From NCBI RefSeq assembly GCF_019754945.1, contig NZ_JAEUWU010000005.1, positions 62,001 to 126,000 of the forward strand: a stretch of 64,000 nt of DNA, read 5' to 3'. Both the position numbers and the translations under genes were made by a program. The stretch comes from Corynebacterium pseudokroppenstedtii. Lineage in GTDB: Bacteria; Actinomycetota; Actinomycetes; Mycobacteriales; Mycobacteriaceae. Below, piece by piece: positions 53,330 to 62,726 of the stretch. Under the pieces are notes generated by a model. It had not been told where the DNA came from, did no database searches, and saw only the letters and a program-made list of their open reading frames with translations. Numbering within the stretch: position 1 is the stretch's first letter; the number at the start of each line of letters is the position of its first letter.

Positions 53330-55207
53330 TTAGTTCCCTCTGAACCAGCGACCGATCGTTGCCATGAGCTTCCGCCATCCACCGCGGAAGCTCATTTTTC
53401 GTTGCGACGACGAACCCTGTGCAGCCGGCACAATTTCAGTAGTGGAGCTTTTCTGCGGAGGCGTTGACGTGTCCTCGGCTCTCTGGCTGGAGTCCTGAGA
53501 TTCATGCGCAGAGGGCGCGTGTGCGTCCCCGTCGCGGGTCAAGCTCTCAGGTGACGTTTGCTTCCCTGGGGACGCCGGCTGATGAGAGGTCTCGGGCTGG
53601 TGGGGCAGCGCATTCACTACGTGAATAGATGGCATCAGCGCCCGCGGGACGCGCCGGGCAAGATACGTTTGCGCCGATTTTTCCGTCAGGCTCTTGCTCT
53701 GGACGTACCCCAGCAGTTTCGGCCCGTGCGTCGATGTCGTGAGCGCCGCCGTGGTGTCGTCGGCACCCGGAAGGTCGTGGAGAACAGCGTCGACATGGAT
53801 GAGGTCCACGCGGTGCCCGCTGATGCGCGCCTGCTCGTCGATATGTCGCACGAAATGCAGACCGTCCTCGCCGACGGTGACGAGGTCGCCGGTCCGGTAC
53901 GCGCGATTCCACCCGAATTGCGAGACGGGTGCGAAGGTCTCCGCATCGTGGATGAGGTCGAAGTAGTGGGCGAGCCCAACACCGCTGATCACAAGTTCGC
54001 CGGCACGGCCTGGCTCGACGGGGTGTCCCACTTCATCGATGACGGTCGCTTCCCACCCAGCGAGCGGCTGCCCCATCAGCGATAGGGGAGTTTCCGGGGT
54101 TATTTTGGCTGCCGACGTGACCCCGGTCGCTTCAGTGCGGTACGTATTCCATACTTCGCGTCCGGCCATGACGCGCGTGATGTCGGCCGGGCAAGGCTCC
54201 CCGCCCAGGATGAGGAGGCGTAACGCGGCGGGGTCGGTGTGCCAGGACAACACGTCGCTCGGCGTCGTCGAAATGACAGAGATGCTGCGATCCGCGATCC
54301 AGCGGTCAATGGTCGTCGGTGCGGGTCCTTGTACGGCGTCATTTGTGTAGGGCACGAGGCACGCACCGGTGGACCAGGCCAGCCACATTTCCTCGACGCT
54401 GCGTGGATCCGTGTGTGACGCAATCGCGCCGATGCGGTCGCCTGCGCCGATCGGATCGGCGGGAACAAAGAGGTGTGTTTCTGCGCTGATCCCCGCGGTG
54501 GCGCAACGATGGGGAAGCACCAATGATCGGCGGCCGAAGAACACAGCGGCGGCGTCGGAGGGTGATGGCTTGTGGGCCTGGCGTGTTGCCGGCCGCAGGG
54601 ATTGAACGCCCGAGTCTGTTACAGCGGCGGTGAGTCGGAGCCCGGCGCTGACCTCAGCGAGTGAATATCCGGAGGCTGGTTCGGGTGACCGAGGAATAGC
54701 GCGTGGGCGTGAGGTCAAAGCCGAGTAAGGGACCGTTCGGCCGCGTGCCTGGGACTGCTGTCTTCCTCCACTCCCAGCGGCCGAGCGGTTTTCTCCAGCA
54801 GCCGACCGGCGAGTAATCGAGTTCCGCGAGTTCACCGAATCGTGGCCAGCGTGTTCCGCAGATGGTTCAGTGGTGGCATGGTCTGAATCCTGGTGTCGGC
54901 CGTGCGCGGAAGTCGCCGACACAGGGACATACGCTGCACCGATAGACATGGTCGCAAGGAGCGCGGCGTAGTAGTCGATCGGGTTAGCGATGGCGATGCC
55001 GACGCGGTCGCCACGCCCGGCGACAGCGCGAAGTTCGTCGGCAATCTCGTGGTACCGCTGCGAGAGGTGAGCGTATGTGATGATCTGGGGGCCGGTGTCG
55101 ATGGCGAGGGCATCGGGGGTGGCGTCGGCCTGATCAGTAAAAATCCGTGTGAGAGTGTGGGGTTGTGAAGCGAGCGAATGGTTCCCCAACACTCTCCGCG
55201 AATTCAC
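53330..55207 (-). CDS. Degenerate AMP-binding/adenylation-domain protein
   Basis: The 625-residue product is recognisable as an NRPS/acyl-CoA-synthetase-type adenylation domain by TYAHLSQRYHEIADELR, IANPIDYYAALLATMSIGAAYVPV in part, RLLILGGEP, YRTGDLV and the HVDAVL region. Key catalytic motifs are eroded: the phosphate-binding SGSTG-KG loop is replaced by FFGRRSLVLPHR after a ~110-residue Ser/Arg-rich insert, the A5 site reads NTYRTEATG, and no C-terminal catalytic Lys motif is seen. The last ~100 residues are low-complexity and end in a basic amphipathic segment. Probably inactive or re-purposed. Co-transcribed with the upstream MarR gene (ATGA overlap). Confidence 0.75.
   Translation of the reverse strand: MNSRRVLGNHSLASQPHTLTRIFTDQADATPDALAIDTGPQIITYAHLSQRYHEIADELRAVAGRGDRVGIAIANPIDYYAALLATMSIGAAYVPVSATSAHGRHQDSDHATTEPSAEHAGHDSVNSRNSITRRSAAGENRSAAGSGGRQQSQARGRTVPYSALTSRPRAIPRSPEPASGYSLAEVSAGLRLTAAVTDSGVQSLRPATRQAHKPSPSDAAAVFFGRRSLVLPHRCATAGISAETHLFVPADPIGAGDRIGAIASHTDPRSVEEMWLAWSTGACLVPYTNDAVQGPAPTTIDRWIADRSISVISTTPSDVLSWHTDPAALRLLILGGEPCPADITRVMAGREVWNTYRTEATGVTSAAKITPETPLSLMGQPLAGWEATVIDEVGHPVEPGRAGELVISGVGLAHYFDLIHDAETFAPVSQFGWNRAYRTGDLVTVGEDGLHFVRHIDEQARISGHRVDLIHVDAVLHDLPGADDTTAALTTSTHGPKLLGYVQSKSLTEKSAQTYLARRVPRALMPSIHVVNALPHQPETSHQPASPGKQTSPESLTRDGDAHAPSAHESQDSSQRAEDTSTPPQKSSTTEIVPAAQGSSSQRKMSFRGGWRKLMATIGRWFRGN
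53364..53399 (+). terminator. ppk2 terminator lying inside the convergent coding sequence
   Basis: ATGAGCTTCCGC, eight-base loop, GCGGAAGCTCAT is a perfect 12-bp stem followed by TTTTT on the plus strand, 58 bases after the ppk2 stop. It overlaps codons near the 3' end of the minus-strand adenylation-domain gene. Confidence 0.88.
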
Positions 55208-55746
55208 AATGACACTCCCGTGGTTAGCTTGCTGGTGTATTTCCGTAGGCGGTTACTTTGTTTGTCGTTGAGTTCGTCGAGAAGATCATTTTCGGCGTCG
55301 GTTAGCGCGTGACGAATCTTGTGTCGAACAGTAATGCCGTCTGGCGTAATCGTAATAAGTTGTTTTCGACGGTCTTCTGTGGAGCGTACCCGCTGTAGAA
55401 GGTTGTCTTCCTCTAATGAATCGATGAGGCGGACCATATCAGAACGGTCAACGCCGAGGAGTTCTCCGAGCTCGCTTTGGGAATAGCCCTTGTCGCGTCG
55501 GACGCATTCAAGAAGCCAGTACGCGCGTTGAGAGAGCTCGAATTCATTAAGGGTGTTATCGGCGACCTCTCTGAACATTTTGTTCAGCTGGTACACCTGG
55601 TAAAAAAGCGAGTCTTCGACTTCCGAGGTGAGGGTAGCTGGCGCGGTTTCGGTGCCATCGGTTGCACCTTGGGCAGCCTTATTCCCGTCCTTGTTTGATT
55701 TATCTGGCTTATGACCAGATTTCTTTTTCTTGCTCGACTTCGCCAT
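55204..55746 (-). CDS. MarR-family transcriptional regulator
   Basis: Winged-helix regulator of 180 residues. After a Lys/Thr-rich N-terminal tail (1-~45), the MarR fold shows LSQRAYWLLECVRRDKGYSQ, recognition segment VDRSDMVRLIDSLEE and wing STEDRRKQLITIT. ATG 55746 gives MAKSSKKKK; the frame extends to 55800. It overlaps the adenylation-domain gene by four bases, so the two form an operon it probably controls. Two direct copies of GTGTATTG (55830-55837, 55843-55850), 13 bases apart, lie upstream and could be its site. Confidence 0.88.
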   Translation of the reverse strand: MAKSSKKKKSGHKPDKSNKDGNKAAQGATDGTETAPATLTSEVEDSLFYQVYQLNKMFREVADNTLNEFELSQRAYWLLECVRRDKGYSQSELGELLGVDRSDMVRLIDSLEEDNLLQRVRSTEDRRKQLITITPDGITVRHKIRHALTDAENDLLDELNDKQSNRLRKYTSKLTTGVSL

Positions 55747-55889
55747 ATTGCTGATCTTAGCCGAAAGTGGGGTATTAAAAACAATTGATATTTCCCACAA
55801 AAATGATGTCGTTATCGTCTTCGACCATTGTGTATTGACTAAGTGTATTGGTTACGCCTGCGTAGTTATTCAATGACGATTATTGACGA

Positions 55890-55947
55890 CGAAAAACCCC
55901 GGCACTGAGCACAACTCCACTGAGTTTGTGGTGCTCAACCGAGGTTT
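55890..55947 (-). terminator. Terminator of the rhodanese gene
   Basis: On the minus strand a long hairpin (AACCTCGG...TGAGCAC pairing with GTGCTCA...CCGGGGTT, one bulge) is followed by TTTTT. It lies about 40-100 bases after the rhodanese stop. Confidence 0.75.
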
Positions 55948-55988
55948 AGGAGAGCTACCGGAACCTGGTGCGGGCCTAGCCGCTGAAC

Positions 55989-56294
55989 TTAGTCGTCACC
56001 GGATCCCGTTTCCATGGGGAGCTTAGCTTCGCGCCAGGCCAAGGTGCCGTCCTTCACGTTGATGACGTCGAGGCCGTTTTGCTCCAGGAACTGGCAGGCT
56101 CGGGTGGACCGTCCCCCGGAGAGGCAGATAATGTACGCCGGTTGATCGAAGTCCAGTTCTTGGTAGCGACCCATTAATTCGCTGAGCGGAATGTTGATAG
56201 CACCCTCGGCATGGCCGTCGGCATATTCATCTGCCTCGCGGACGTCGACGAATTGCGCGCCGTCGGGAATGTCGTGGACTGTCACACTTTCCAT
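55989..56294 (-). CDS. Single-domain rhodanese-like protein
   Basis: Sulfurtransferase-type protein of 101 residues, one domain. It has the early FVDVREADEYADGH segment and the active loop CLSGGRS with the catalytic cysteine (Cys-x-x-Gly-x-Arg). No signal peptide, so cytosolic. Sulfur donor and acceptor are unknown. Followed by its own terminator; the gene upstream (secreted protein) is 79 bases away on the same strand. Confidence 0.92.
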   Translation of the reverse strand: MESVTVHDIPDGAQFVDVREADEYADGHAEGAINIPLSELMGRYQELDFDQPAYIICLSGGRSTRACQFLEQNGLDVINVKDGTLAWREAKLPMETGSGDD

Positions 56295-56373
56295 AAATCT
56301 GCTCCTTGTTGGGTATTCGGCGTTCGATCTCGGCGTACTCGGCGTACCTGCCGGTGCAATTACCGGCGCGGTC

Positions 56374-57453
56374 TTACTGCTGCTCGGTCAACTCGCCGTA
56401 CTGCAATGGGCCGATGCCATAGGTCTTCGCACCATTCTCATTGGCGGGCGACAAGATACCGATGGGGCGTCGAGTTAACGAGTCTGGCCCCACGTTACCG
56501 TCCGATGTCTCCGCAGTCAGGATTTCGGTTCCATTAGGCAGCGTAATGATCCACGGATTAGCGACGGTCAGCTCGACAACATTGAACCGTGCGGACCCCG
56601 TGACGGAACCCTTGTAACGACGGATGCCATCGTTTGCAGCTTCTTCGGCGGCACGGTCGCGGCTAAACGACACCGTCTGGGCATCGTCCTGCTTGGCTGC
56701 CCCATCCTTGGGGTTGACTCCACCCTGTGCCAGCTTCGTCGCCGTGAAAAGCTCGTTCGCCTTAACGACGAGGTCCTCAGTGGGTGCTGGAGGGGTGTTC
56801 GGGCCAGGCTCGGGGGAGTAGTTGATCGGAACGTAGAGCTCCTCGGCTGGGTTGACGGATCCGCCACCGGCGTAGGTGTACACGCCGAAGTTGGTGCCGG
56901 GTGTCTGCTCAGGGGGATCGACGACGAGACGAGCGGTGAAGGTGCCGTCGTCGTTCATGGGTTGAGCCTGGCGGGCGATTGAACGGTGCATGTCAATCGG
57001 CTGCTGCGGAACTGCGTCCAGTGTCCCCTTGGGCATGACCCACGCCATCCGGTCGTGAGGGTGCTTGCGGGTGGAGGAATCGGCGTTTTCACTGGGCTTC
57101 CATTGATCGGGGAATCCACTGTAAAGAACGAATACGCCGTTGGATGTTCCCGGGGGTACCGGAAGCGGGAAGCCGCCCTTATTGGCCTGTGGGGAGAACC
57201 CGGAACCGTGGACCAGGAGAACATCGCCACGATGCACGGTTGCACCTTCGGCGGGGGTTCCATCTTCAAAGGTGACAGTGATGGATGGATTCTCCTGAAC
57301 CTGAGGGAAGATGGGGAGATTATCCGGGATGCTCGGTGTCGCCGCTGTTGCGGGCGCCGGTGCCGTTAGTGCTGGCACACCCACTGCGAGAGCCGCGGTG
57401 AGGGCGGTAGAACTGGCAATAAGTACTAGTGGGGAGCGTGAACGAGAGAACAT
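56374..57453 (-). CDS. Secreted protein with an Ig-like/neocarzinostatin-type fold
   Basis: A 359-residue exported protein: signal peptide with basic start and hydrophobic core (about 8-35), cleavage near ATAATP. The mature part has a beta-rich domain with GDVLLVHGSGFSPQA and NGVFVLYSGF, a pattern seen in actinobacterial envelope proteins with Ig-like folds, and a second beta-rich C-terminal part (VVELTVANPWIITLPNG). No membrane anchor or LPxTG is visible, so it is probably released or wall-bound. Function unknown. A DtxR-box-like site (13 of 19) lies in its promoter region, hinting at iron control. Confidence 0.65.
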   Translation of the reverse strand: MFSRSRSPLVLIASSTALTAALAVGVPALTAPAPATAATPSIPDNLPIFPQVQENPSITVTFEDGTPAEGATVHRGDVLLVHGSGFSPQANKGGFPLPVPPGTSNGVFVLYSGFPDQWKPSENADSSTRKHPHDRMAWVMPKGTLDAVPQQPIDMHRSIARQAQPMNDDGTFTARLVVDPPEQTPGTNFGVYTYAGGGSVNPAEELYVPINYSPEPGPNTPPAPTEDLVVKANELFTATKLAQGGVNPKDGAAKQDDAQTVSFSRDRAAEEAANDGIRRYKGSVTGSARFNVVELTVANPWIITLPNGTEILTAETSDGNVGPDSLTRRPIGILSPANENGAKTYGIGPLQYGELTEQQ

Positions 57454-57463
57454 ACTTAAATCC

Positions 57464-57482
57464 TAAACCTAGCCTCCCCTAA
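57464..57482. promoter_or_regulatory. DtxR-box-like site in the divergent promoter region
   Basis: The 19 bases match TTAGGTTAGCCTAACCTAA at 13 positions, including the central TAGCCT and the right CCTAA. It is 11 bases before the secreted-protein start. Confidence 0.35.
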
Positions 57483-57581
57483 ACGGAAGAGCGTGGGTGT
57501 TTTCTGTTTGTTCACCTAAACTTTTTCGACGGTTTACCCTAAGGTCACGCGAAGATTTGTTAGGGGAGCTAGCCTGCGTGG

Positions 57582-58502
57582 GTGCTCGATAGTCAATCAA
57601 TTCACGCACCAGACACCAAGCGGGCTCAACGGAAGGAAGCGCTGCTAGCTGCAGCACTGCTTTTTCCTAATCTCCTGCTGCTGACCGTGTTTACATATCG
57701 GCCATTAATAGACAACATCCGTTTATCATTCTTCCGGTGGAATATCTCATCGCCCTCGGCGACGTTTGTGGGGCTCGATAACTACAAGGAATGGCTCACC
57801 CGGGATGACACCCGAACCATTGTTCTCAACACCCTTGTGTTTACCGGTTTTGCCGTGATCGGCTCCATGGCCTTAGGCCTTATTCTTGCTTTGATATTGG
57901 ATCAAAAGTTGTTTGGTCGTAACGCTGTTCGGTCTATTGCTTTTGCTCCCTTCGCATTATCCGGAGCTGCCATCGGGGTCGCCTTTCAGTTCATTTTCGA
58001 CCCTCACTTTGGGCTGATCCAGGACATTCTCAGCCGTTTTCATATCCCCGTGCCTAACTTCTACTCGGAGCCGGCATGGGCTCTTTTTATGGTGACCTTC
58101 ACCTTTATTTGGAAGAACCTCGGATACACATTCGTCATTTATCTCGCCGCATTGCAGGGCGTGAATAAAGAATTGGATGAAGCAGCGGCCATCGATGGTG
58201 CCGGCCCGTGGACCAGATTGTGGAAGGTCATTCTTCCCCAGCTGCGGCCGAGCACCTTTTTCTTATCGATCACCGTGACGCTCAACTCTGTCCAAGTCTT
58301 CGACATTATTTCAGTAATGACCCGGGGTGGCCCGCAAACAACCGGCACGACCACGTTGGTGTACCAGGTCTACCAGGAAACATTCACGAATTTCCGGGCG
58401 GGGTATGGAGCCACCGTCGCCACCATCCTTTTCCTCATCCTGTTGTGTCTCACTCTTGTTCAGGTTCGCTATATGGACCGGCAGATGGATAACGGGAGAT
58501 AA
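57582..58502 (+). CDS. ugpA: ABC sugar/glycerol-phosphate permease, UgpA/MalF type
   Basis: Membrane subunit of a carbohydrate-type ABC importer, 306 residues with six hydrophobic spans (first about 22-42). The cytosolic EAA loop reads ELDEAAAIDGAGPWTRLWKV, the contact site for the ATPase. The A-E-B-C gene order matches the corynebacterial glycerol-3-phosphate system ugpAEBC, but other glycosides are possible. GTG 57582 is the only likely start; AGGGGAG stands ~13 bases before it, a loose spacing, inside one arm of the divergent inverted repeat. Confidence 0.78.
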   Translation: MLDSQSIHAPDTKRAQRKEALLAAALLFPNLLLLTVFTYRPLIDNIRLSFFRWNISSPSATFVGLDNYKEWLTRDDTRTIVLNTLVFTGFAVIGSMALGLILALILDQKLFGRNAVRSIAFAPFALSGAAIGVAFQFIFDPHFGLIQDILSRFHIPVPNFYSEPAWALFMVTFTFIWKNLGYTFVIYLAALQGVNKELDEAAAIDGAGPWTRLWKVILPQLRPSTFFLSITVTLNSVQVFDIISVMTRGGPQTTGTTTLVYQVYQETFTNFRAGYGATVATILFLILLCLTLVQVRYMDRQMDNGR

Positions 58503-58507
58503 AGACG

Positions 58508-59389
58508 GTGACTGTAAAGGAAAGCCATACATCTGGCCATAACAAGAGCCATCACAAGACAGGAAGAGGTGACATGGGAAAGAAAGCCGTGGGCTACGTC
58601 GGAATGATTTTTATCCTTCTGCTTATCGGGCTGCCCTTATATTGGACTCTCAGCGGATCATTGAAAACGCATCCAGAGATCTACACGAACCCGGTGACGT
58701 GGTATCCGCACCACATGCATCCACAAAATTATGATGAAGCAACACAGCGGGTGCCCTTTTGGCATTACCTGCGAAACTCGCTCATCATCACGGTCATTCT
58801 GTGCACAGTAAAAATTACCCTGGGGGTCTTGAGTGCTTATGCGCTCGCTATTCTCCGATTCCCCGGACGCAACCTGGTTTTTATCATCATCATTTCTGCG
58901 CTCATGGTTCCCAGTGAAATCACCGTGATCTCTAACTATGCATTGGTAGCTGGTCTAGGGTGGCGAAACACTTTCCAAGGCATCATTATCCCGCTCGCCG
59001 GAATCGCATTCGGAACGTTCTTAATGCGTAATCACTTCATGAGCCTGCCAAAAGAGCTCATTGAGGCGGCACGGATGGATGGTGCCGGCCCGATGCAATT
59101 GCTCTTCCGAGTACTCCTCCCCGTGTCAGGCCCCACATTGGTGGCTTTCGCCATGATCACCGTGGTCAACGAATGGAACCAATACTTGTGGCCCTATGTC
59201 ATGGCAGATACCGACAAAGTGGCGCCGCTCCCCGTCGGCCTGGCATTACTCCAAAACTCAGATGGAGTGACTAACTGGGGTCCCGTGATGGCGGCAACTC
59301 TGCTCACCATGGTCCCGATATTGCTCCTCTTCATTTTCCTACAGAAATACATGATTAAAGGCTTAACGACTGGGGCAGTGAAAGGCTAA
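58508..59389 (+). CDS. ugpE: ABC sugar/glycerol-phosphate permease, UgpE/MalG type
   Basis: Second membrane subunit, 293 residues with six spans. The EAA loop reads ELIEAARMDGAGPMQLLFRV. The first ~22 residues are His/Lys-rich and polar. GTG 58508 has GGAG eight bases before it; ATG 58574 is an alternative that would drop the polar tail. Its stop overlaps the ugpB start (TAATG). Confidence 0.8.
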   Translation: MTVKESHTSGHNKSHHKTGRGDMGKKAVGYVGMIFILLLIGLPLYWTLSGSLKTHPEIYTNPVTWYPHHMHPQNYDEATQRVPFWHYLRNSLIITVILCTVKITLGVLSAYALAILRFPGRNLVFIIIISALMVPSEITVISNYALVAGLGWRNTFQGIIIPLAGIAFGTFLMRNHFMSLPKELIEAARMDGAGPMQLLFRVLLPVSGPTLVAFAMITVVNEWNQYLWPYVMADTDKVAPLPVGLALLQNSDGVTNWGPVMAATLLTMVPILLLFIFLQKYMIKGLTTGAVKG

Positions 59390-60750
59390 TGAAAATTTCG
59401 GATTGGGGACAACGCTCGAATTCACAGCGCTCAGATTCACAGCGCGCGAGCATATCGCGTCGTTCTTTCTTGGGGCTCGCGGGCACCGCGTTGGCGGCGA
59501 CGGCGCTGAGCGGATGCGCGGGAACACGATTCTCGCCGGGAGGCCAGGCGCACCAGGATGACAACACGATCACGTGGTGGTCGTCGCACCCGGGGCAATC
59601 AAAGCCCGTTGAACAAGAATTGATCCGCCGATTTGAAACGGATCATCCTGATCTCACGGTCAACCTCATTGACGCCGGGAAGAATTACGAAGAATGCGCT
59701 CAGAAATTCAACGCGGCCCTAACGGGACGAACCGTTCCCGATATCGTCATGCTCTCGGATGTGTGGTGGTTCAACTTTGCACTGAATGAGCAGATCACGC
59801 CGATTGAAGATGTGGCGTCGGAAGTAGGGCTGGATACGTCAACATATGTGACGTCTCTTTATGAGGACTATGCATTCAACGGTAAGCATTTCGCGCTTCC
59901 GTTTGCCCGCTCGACGCCGTTGTTCTTTTACAACAAAGACGCGTGGAAACGAGCAGGCCTTCCCGACCGCGGGCCCGAATCATGGGATGAAATGGATGAA
60001 TGGGGGCCGCGCTTACAGACAGATCGGCAGAAAGGGCACGGGTGGGGCAACGCCGTCGATTATTTGTCATGGACGTTTGAGGGCCCGTTGTGGACAAAAG
60101 GCGGGGCGTACTCAAAAGAGTGGGATTTTACTTTCACATCCGACGAAACAATTGCCGCGGTGGAATGGCTCAAACGTACGGTGTCGAGTGATGGGTACGC
60201 TGCGATTTCTCAATCGCTGGCCAATGATTTCTCGGCCGGATTATATGCCTCGGTGATTGCGTCGACAGGAGATCTGAACGGGATTGTATCCAATGCCTCA
60301 TTTCCCGTGGGGACGGCGGCCTTGCCTAATCCTCGGGGAACAGGCGGATGTCCAACGGGTGGGGCAGGGCTCGCTATCCCGGCCATCATTTCCGATAAAA
60401 GGAAGAAAAACGCGGCAACGTTTATCAACTACATCACGAACACAGCTAATACATGCTTCTGGTCGAGGGAAGTGGGGTATATGCCGGTTCGAAAAGATGC
60501 GTCGGCTGATCCAGAGATGAAAACATTCTTGGACGAACACCCCAACTATCAGACCGCGATTGATCAGCTTCCGCATACGCGCATCCAAGATCCGGCGCGC
60601 GTCTTCGTTCCTGGTGCAGACCAGGTTATTGGGGGCGCTTTCGAATCGATCCTCACGAATAACGCCGATATACGGTCCACGATGAAAAAGGTTGATAAGG
60701 AAATCAGCCGGGCCTATGAGACGCAAATTAAACCGAAAATGCCGTCGTGA
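59389..60750 (+). CDS. ugpB: ABC importer solute-binding lipoprotein, UgpB-like
   Basis: Extracytoplasmic binding protein of 453 residues (SBP_bac_1 type). The leader carries both a twin-arginine motif (SRRSFLG, about 24-30) and a lipobox (LSGC, Cys about 43), so it is probably Tat-exported and lipid-anchored. The body shows LPFARSTPLFFYNKDAW and VGYMPVRKDA, typical of glycerol-phosphate/sugar binders. Ligand inferred from operon order only. Confidence 0.8.
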   Translation: MKISDWGQRSNSQRSDSQRASISRRSFLGLAGTALAATALSGCAGTRFSPGGQAHQDDNTITWWSSHPGQSKPVEQELIRRFETDHPDLTVNLIDAGKNYEECAQKFNAALTGRTVPDIVMLSDVWWFNFALNEQITPIEDVASEVGLDTSTYVTSLYEDYAFNGKHFALPFARSTPLFFYNKDAWKRAGLPDRGPESWDEMDEWGPRLQTDRQKGHGWGNAVDYLSWTFEGPLWTKGGAYSKEWDFTFTSDETIAAVEWLKRTVSSDGYAAISQSLANDFSAGLYASVIASTGDLNGIVSNASFPVGTAALPNPRGTGGCPTGGAGLAIPAIISDKRKKNAATFINYITNTANTCFWSREVGYMPVRKDASADPEMKTFLDEHPNYQTAIDQLPHTRIQDPARVFVPGADQVIGGAFESILTNNADIRSTMKKVDKEISRAYETQIKPKMPS

Positions 60751-60838
60751 TGGGTTTTCATAGCACCGTTTTCGGTCATCACGTTGTTGACCACGTAATT
60801 GTTCACAGAACGTAACTGCAGAAAGAAAGAGCACAAGA

Positions 60839-62029
60839 ATGGCGTCGATACGTTTTAATAATGTCTCACGGATTTATGGTGACCGCAAAGCCGTCGATAA
60901 CCTGAACTTGGATATCGCGGATGGTGAATTCTTAGTTGTCGTGGGGCCGTCCGGCTGCGGAAAATCCACGAGTCTGCGGATGCTCGCGGGCCTGGAACCT
61001 GCTGATGAGGGGTCCATTTTTATTGGCGACAGGGACGCGACGGGGGTGCCCCCGCGCGAGCGCGATGTGGCGATGGTGTTTCAGAATTACGCGCTGTACC
61101 CCAACATGACGGTTGAGGGGAATATGAGCTTTGCTCTCCGCAACCGTGGGATGGGGAAGAAAGAAACGCGACGACGTGTCCAAGAGGCGGCGGAGATGCT
61201 GGAGCTCACCGATCTGTTGGACCGCAAACCCGCAGCGCTGTCGGGCGGGCAGCGGCAACGCGTCGCGATGGGGAGGGCGATCGTCCGTGACCCCGCGGTG
61301 TTCTGCATGGATGAACCGCTATCCAACCTCGATGCGAAACTTAGGGTCTCGACGCGGTCACAGATCCTTTCTCTGCAGAAAAAGCTGCGGACAACCACCG
61401 TGTATGTGACGCACGACCAGGTTGAAGCGATGACCATGGGCGACCGCGTGGCCGTGCTGAAGGACGGCGTGCTGCAGCAGGTCGATTCGCCCCGCGATGT
61501 TTATCAGAATCCGGCGAACACGTTTGTGGCGTCGTTTATTGGATCGCCGACGATGGGCCTTTTCACCATTGATGGTGGGCCAATTATGGGTGTGCGCCCC
61601 GAGGACTGGGAGGTCTTATCGGTGGCATCCGGGGACGATAGAGAACCGACGACGGGGGAGGAAAACGTGCAGGTTGCGGGCGCGGAAAGTGATGCGCCCG
61701 TACTCGATCTCACCGTCACGCACATCGAGGAGCTCGGTGCGCAGTCCTTTGCTTATGGCACGCCGACGGCCTCACGAGGGTCCCAAGGTGGCGTCCAGAT
61801 CAACCCGATGACTGGCCGGGACGCCCTCGCCGTGTTCCTCCCGCGAGATAGTGTCGCGGGGAGCGGGCGGAACCACGCCACGTCGGACGTCGTTCATAAC
61901 AACGGTCAGGCCACGGCTGCAAATGTAGCCGTCGGGTCCGTGATCACTGTCCGCGCAACACGAACCCACTACTTCGACCCAGATACGGGCAACCGAATTA
62001 ATCCCCCCGCTGGCTCTGCACGTTACTAA
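60839..62029 (+). CDS. ugpC: ABC importer ATPase, UgpC/MsmK type
   Basis: ATPase of 396 residues for the upstream permeases. Walker [10 protein letters not shown] (about 37-45), Q-loop [12 protein letters not shown], signature LSGGQRQRV, Walker [11 protein letters not shown] and H-loop [11 protein letters not shown] are all intact. The C-terminal ~150 residues form the TOBE-type regulatory domain, with an acidic Glu/Asp-rich insert at about 265-285. An 88-base gap separates it from ugpB. Such ATPases often serve several carbohydrate importers. Confidence 0.85.
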   Translation: MASIRFNNVSRIYGDRKAVDNLNLDIADGEFLVVVGPSGCGKSTSLRMLAGLEPADEGSIFIGDRDATGVPPRERDVAMVFQNYALYPNMTVEGNMSFALRNRGMGKKETRRRVQEAAEMLELTDLLDRKPAALSGGQRQRVAMGRAIVRDPAVFCMDEPLSNLDAKLRVSTRSQILSLQKKLRTTTVYVTHDQVEAMTMGDRVAVLKDGVLQQVDSPRDVYQNPANTFVASFIGSPTMGLFTIDGGPIMGVRPEDWEVLSVASGDDREPTTGEENVQVAGAESDAPVLDLTVTHIEELGAQSFAYGTPTASRGSQGGVQINPMTGRDALAVFLPRDSVAGSGRNHATSDVVHNNGQATAANVAVGSVITVRATRTHYFDPDTGNRINPPAGSARY

Positions 62030-62094
62030 GGCCCCAACGAAGCCCGGTTTACTAACCCCCACGGCAGCCCCCCGATGCGGAAGAAAGGACGCTA

Positions 62095-62571
62095 CTAGTC
62101 TTCGTAGCGATCCTTAGCTTCCTGCAGGATGCGCTCGGCTTCTTCCTTATCGCCCCAGCCAGAGCCGCTGACTTCCTTGTTCGGCTCCAGATCCTTGTAG
62201 TGGACGAAGAAGTGTTCCACCTCGTCCTTAATGTGATCCTCGACGTCGTTGATGTCTTGGTACCGCTCGTAGCGGACATCGTCGATGACGCAGAGCAGCT
62301 TGTCGTCGCCACCTGCTTCGTCGGTCATCTTGAACACACCGACCGGGCGGGCCTCAACGATCACGCCGGGGAATACCGGCTCAGGAAGAATGACCAGCGC
62401 ATCGAGCGGATCGCCATCCTCGCCGAGCGTGTGATCAATAAAGCCGTAGTCGGCGGGGTAAGCCATAGGGGTGAAAAGGTACCGGTCCAGGTAGACCTTG
62501 CCCGTTTCGTGGTCGACTTCGTACTTGTTGCGTGAACCCTTCGGGATTTCGATCGTCACTTCAATACTCAT
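62095..62571 (-). CDS. ppa: Inorganic pyrophosphatase (family I)
   Basis: Hydrolyses pyrophosphate and pulls biosynthetic reactions forward. The 158-residue product has [40 protein letters not shown] (in part) with the metal-binding Asp residues, and the late [17 protein letters not shown] 62571 is chosen because AGGA lies before it and family proteins begin here; the frame is open to 62613. Divergent from dacB, as in C. glutamicum. Confidence 0.96.
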   Translation of the reverse strand: MSIEVTIEIPKGSRNKYEVDHETGKVYLDRYLFTPMAYPADYGFIDHTLGEDGDPLDALVILPEPVFPGVIVEARPVGVFKMTDEAGGDDKLLCVIDDVRYERYQDINDVEDHIKDEVEHFFVHYKDLEPNKEVSGSGWGDKEEAERILQEAKDRYED

Positions 62572-62726
62572 AAGTCCTACTGTACTGAACCGCCGCGCAA
62601 CCGGGGGTGCCACGCTGGAGAACCAGCGCGATTTCTGCCTTTCCTTCTACCTTTCCGTCGCCGCGCATCTGGCCGGAAGGTGAAGTGTTCCGCGTTGTGT
62701 CCGGGGTCTCCGCTAAACTCACCACC

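Noticed and set aside
57560..57572. Right-hand copy as an independent DtxR box
   Set aside because: Only about 9 of 19 positions match, so only the left copy is listed; the mirror relation itself is reported.
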